Assembly (NCBI GenBank): GCA_903915955.1
Contig: CAIWUU010000078.1
Span: forward strand, 1 to 35,721
Reading direction: 5' to 3'
Length of the DNA stretch: 35,721 bases
Origin: an uncultured Chlorobiaceae bacterium
GTDB taxonomy: Bacteria; Bacteroidota; Chlorobiia; Chlorobiales; Chlorobiaceae
Below the pieces are notes generated by a model that saw nothing but the letters and a program-made list of their open reading frames with translations, was not told the DNA's origin and searched no databases. Each line of letters opens with the position of its first letter. Position 1 is the stretch's first letter. Positions 33,996 to 35,721 of the stretch are shown in pieces. The translations under genes were made by a program, and so were the position numbers.

Positions 33996-35630
33996 TCACA
34001 GTTGCGATAAAACAACCGGTGAAAGCACCTCTACAAGTTTGTTGATACTTGATGTCAGCATCCCCAGAACCGGCATTGGATAGACACCAAGCACAATGGT
34101 GATGATAAGCAGCGGCACAAGCATGGCAAGTTCACGTCCATCAAGATCAATCTTTCCTTTCCAATCGTGGAAATGGATGTGTTCGTGACCATCTTCGCCA
34201 GCAACAAGATCGTATGCTGCGTCCGGTTTCCTCTGCCCGAGGAATATTCTCTGGAGCGACCAGAGCAGGTATGCTGCACCAAAGACAATACCAAGAACAG
34301 CAACCATGGCAATGTAACGGGTCGTTACAGAGCTGAAGGCGCCGACAAAGACAAGCGCTTCAGAAATAAAGCCGCTAAGTCCAGGAAGGCCGAGTGAGGC
34401 AAACCATGCAACAGTAACAAATGCTGCGTAATGTGGCATGTGCGATGCAAGGCCTCCAAACTTGTCAATCTGACGGGTATGAGCACGGTCATAAATAACA
34501 CCGACCAGAAGGAAGAGCATGGCAGTAATGGTGCCATGGTTAAACATCTGGTAGAGTGCGCCAACCATGCCTTCGCTGTTTCCTGCGGAAAGACCAAGCA
34601 GAACATAACCCATATGGCTGATGGAGGAGTAGGCTACCATCTTCTTGAGATCCTGCTGCGCAAGTGCACACATTGCACCATAGATAATATTAATTGCGCC
34701 AAAGATGCCGATCACATACATACCTGCGTGAAAAACCTCAGGGAAGATCGGGAAGTTGATACGAATCATGCCATAGGTGCCAAGCTTCAAAAGCACACCA
34801 GCAAGAATAACTGAAATAGGTGTTGGCGCTTCAACGTGTGCATCAGGCAACCAGGTGTGGAACGGAAACATAGGCACCTTGATGGCAAATCCAATGAAGA
34901 GAACAATAAATGCAACGTAACGCCACATCACATTGTCCGGCCCAAGAATGGAGTCTTTAATGAAGTTGCTCTGGGTAGCCATGGCAACAAGGCTGAACGT
35001 ATGGTTCCCTGTAACTGGATCAGTAACGCTGAAGTAGAGACCTATCATCACCAAGAGCATGAAGACTGAACCAAAAAGTGTATAAAGGAAAAACTTGATG
35101 GCTGCATATTCACGGTTTGGACCACCCCATATACCAATAAGGAAGTACATAGGAAGAAGCATCACCTCCCAAAAGACATAGAAAAGGAAGAAATCAAGCG
35201 CTACAAAGCAACCCATCATGGCAGAAGCAAGCAGATTGTAGAGAATGAAGTACCCTTTAACCTGTTTCTGTATTGGCCAGCTTGACAAGATGCCGATTGC
35301 AGAGACAAGTGCGGTGAGAATAACCATGGTAACCGAGATTCCATCAACACCGACAAAATACTCGATGTTGAGAGGACCGAACCCGGAAAGATCGAGATTG
35401 ATCCACGGAACCCTTTCTACAAACTGGAATGAGCCAAGAGGGCTGCCTCCAGGTCCGGCGGTAATTCCGGGCAGAGAGGGATTATAATCTCTCCAAATCA
35501 GAAGCGCAAGCACTCCTTGGGCAAGTGCCGCAAGCAGTGAAACAATTCTGATTATCTGCTTTTGCGATGAAGGCACGGCAAGAATAACCAGACCGGCGAT
35601 GATAGGCAGAAAAACAATTAAACTCAGCAT
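33996..35630 (-). CDS. nuoM: NADH-quinone oxidoreductase (complex I) subunit M
   Basis: This 544-residue antiporter-like subunit has about 14 helices. Family marks are VFWEVMLLPMYFLIGIWGG near residue 155 (conserved Glu), PFHTWLPDAHVEAPTPISVILAG near 260 and KKMVAYSSISHMGYVLLG near 330 (conserved Lys). A cytoplasmic loop at about 455-490 (RKPDAAYDLVAGEDGHEHIHFHD) is His/Asp-rich and unusual among NuoM proteins. It precedes nuoN and follows the probable nuoL, the standard L-M-N order. Confidence 0.96.
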   Translation of the reverse strand: MLSLIVFLPIIAGLVILAVPSSQKQIIRIVSLLAALAQGVLALLIWRDYNPSLPGITAGPGGSPLGSFQFVERVPWINLDLSGFGPLNIEYFVGVDGISVTMVILTALVSAIGILSSWPIQKQVKGYFILYNLLASAMMGCFVALDFFLFYVFWEVMLLPMYFLIGIWGGPNREYAAIKFFLYTLFGSVFMLLVMIGLYFSVTDPVTGNHTFSLVAMATQSNFIKDSILGPDNVMWRYVAFIVLFIGFAIKVPMFPFHTWLPDAHVEAPTPISVILAGVLLKLGTYGMIRINFPIFPEVFHAGMYVIGIFGAINIIYGAMCALAQQDLKKMVAYSSISHMGYVLLGLSAGNSEGMVGALYQMFNHGTITAMLFLLVGVIYDRAHTRQIDKFGGLASHMPHYAAFVTVAWFASLGLPGLSGFISEALVFVGAFSSVTTRYIAMVAVLGIVFGAAYLLWSLQRIFLGQRKPDAAYDLVAGEDGHEHIHFHDWKGKIDLDGRELAMLVPLLIITIVLGVYPMPVLGMLTSSINKLVEVLSPVVLSQL

Positions 35631-35671
35631 GTTCCGTTTCTGTAAGTTTTCTGATTAAAGGTAAATCTCTC

Positions 35672-35721
35672 TTAATGGATCAGTCGTGTAAAATAAAAGA
35701 CAAAGTAGCCAAAAACGACGA
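35672..35721 (-). CDS. nuoL: Probable 3' end of nuoL (partial)
   Basis: On the reverse strand one frame reads VVFGYFVFYFTRLIH and then TAA at 35672-35674. This is a hydrophobic, aromatic-rich ending fitting a membrane subunit. It lies 41 bases upstream of nuoM, where nuoL stands in L-M-N gene order. Only 15 codons are visible, and another frame stays open to 35655, so the assignment rests mainly on gene order. Confidence 0.5.
   Translation of the reverse strand, partial: VVFGYFVFYFTRLIH

Noticed and set aside
1-35721. tRNA or other structured RNA genes
   Set aside because: No cloverleaf with CCA-end context or known RNA signature was seen in the intergenic stretches by eye; a covariance-model scan would be needed to exclude small RNAs.

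Overview
The window reads like a chromosomal stretch of a green sulfur bacterium (Chlorobiaceae, Chlorobium/Pelodictyon type). This is an inference from gene content and overall protein character, not a database match. It carries a Nuo complex I cluster end, an ArsA/Get3-like ATPase without arsenic genes, a multiheme cytochrome, a TorF-type porin, a bacterial maltosyltransferase homologue and single housekeeping genes (dnaE, pgi, serA, truA, trxA, trxB). Base composition is moderate and even. Many starts lack a clear Shine-Dalgarno sequence and several are TTG or GTG. No rRNA, tRNA, CRISPR array, prophage or IS element is visible.

Layout. (1) 1-2844, minus strand: the 5' end of a P-type cation ATPase, a TPR lipoprotein behind a CDF metal transporter with a cysteine cluster, an exported FISUMP-domain protein and a small zinc-ribbon protein. 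(2) 2845-8196, plus strand: a structured leader and a ClC-CBS chloride channel/transporter, then a membrane diheme-b-like protein translationally coupled to a 20-heme periplasmic c-type cytochrome with six 48-residue tandem repeats, then a small Gly/Ala-repeat membrane protein overlapping a Nudix hydrolase. (3) 8216-13238, minus: trxB, trxA, dnaE. (4) 13461-15685, plus: a zinc-ribbon/leucine-rich-repeat protein followed by a metacaspase-like protease. (5) 15753-17930, minus: pgi and a RsbW-like ATPase. (6) 18147-18863, plus: a porin, then a strong terminator and a REPIN-like inverted repeat. (7) 19124-21320, minus: DAHP synthase and a GNAT-like protein; divergently, 21536-23116 plus: serA. (8) 23187-26930, minus: ArsA-like ATPase, MltD-like lytic transglycosylase, truA. 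(9) 27038-32243, plus: maltosyltransferase homologue, PfkB kinase, Na+/solute symporter and Maf, tightly spaced. (10) 32410-35721, minus: nuoN, nuoM and the probable tail of nuoL.

The parts most worth a second look are as follows. The b/c cytochrome pair at 5196-7343 has the histidine layout of a quinol-to-periplasm (or further outward) electron conduit whose c-heme wire has grown by repeat duplication. The LRR plus metacaspase pair resembles a sensor/protease module. The maltosyltransferase homologue has Asn where GH13 enzymes have the region IV Asp. The ClC leader contains mutually exclusive hairpins typical of attenuation. The REPIN-like element lies in the porin/GNAT gap.
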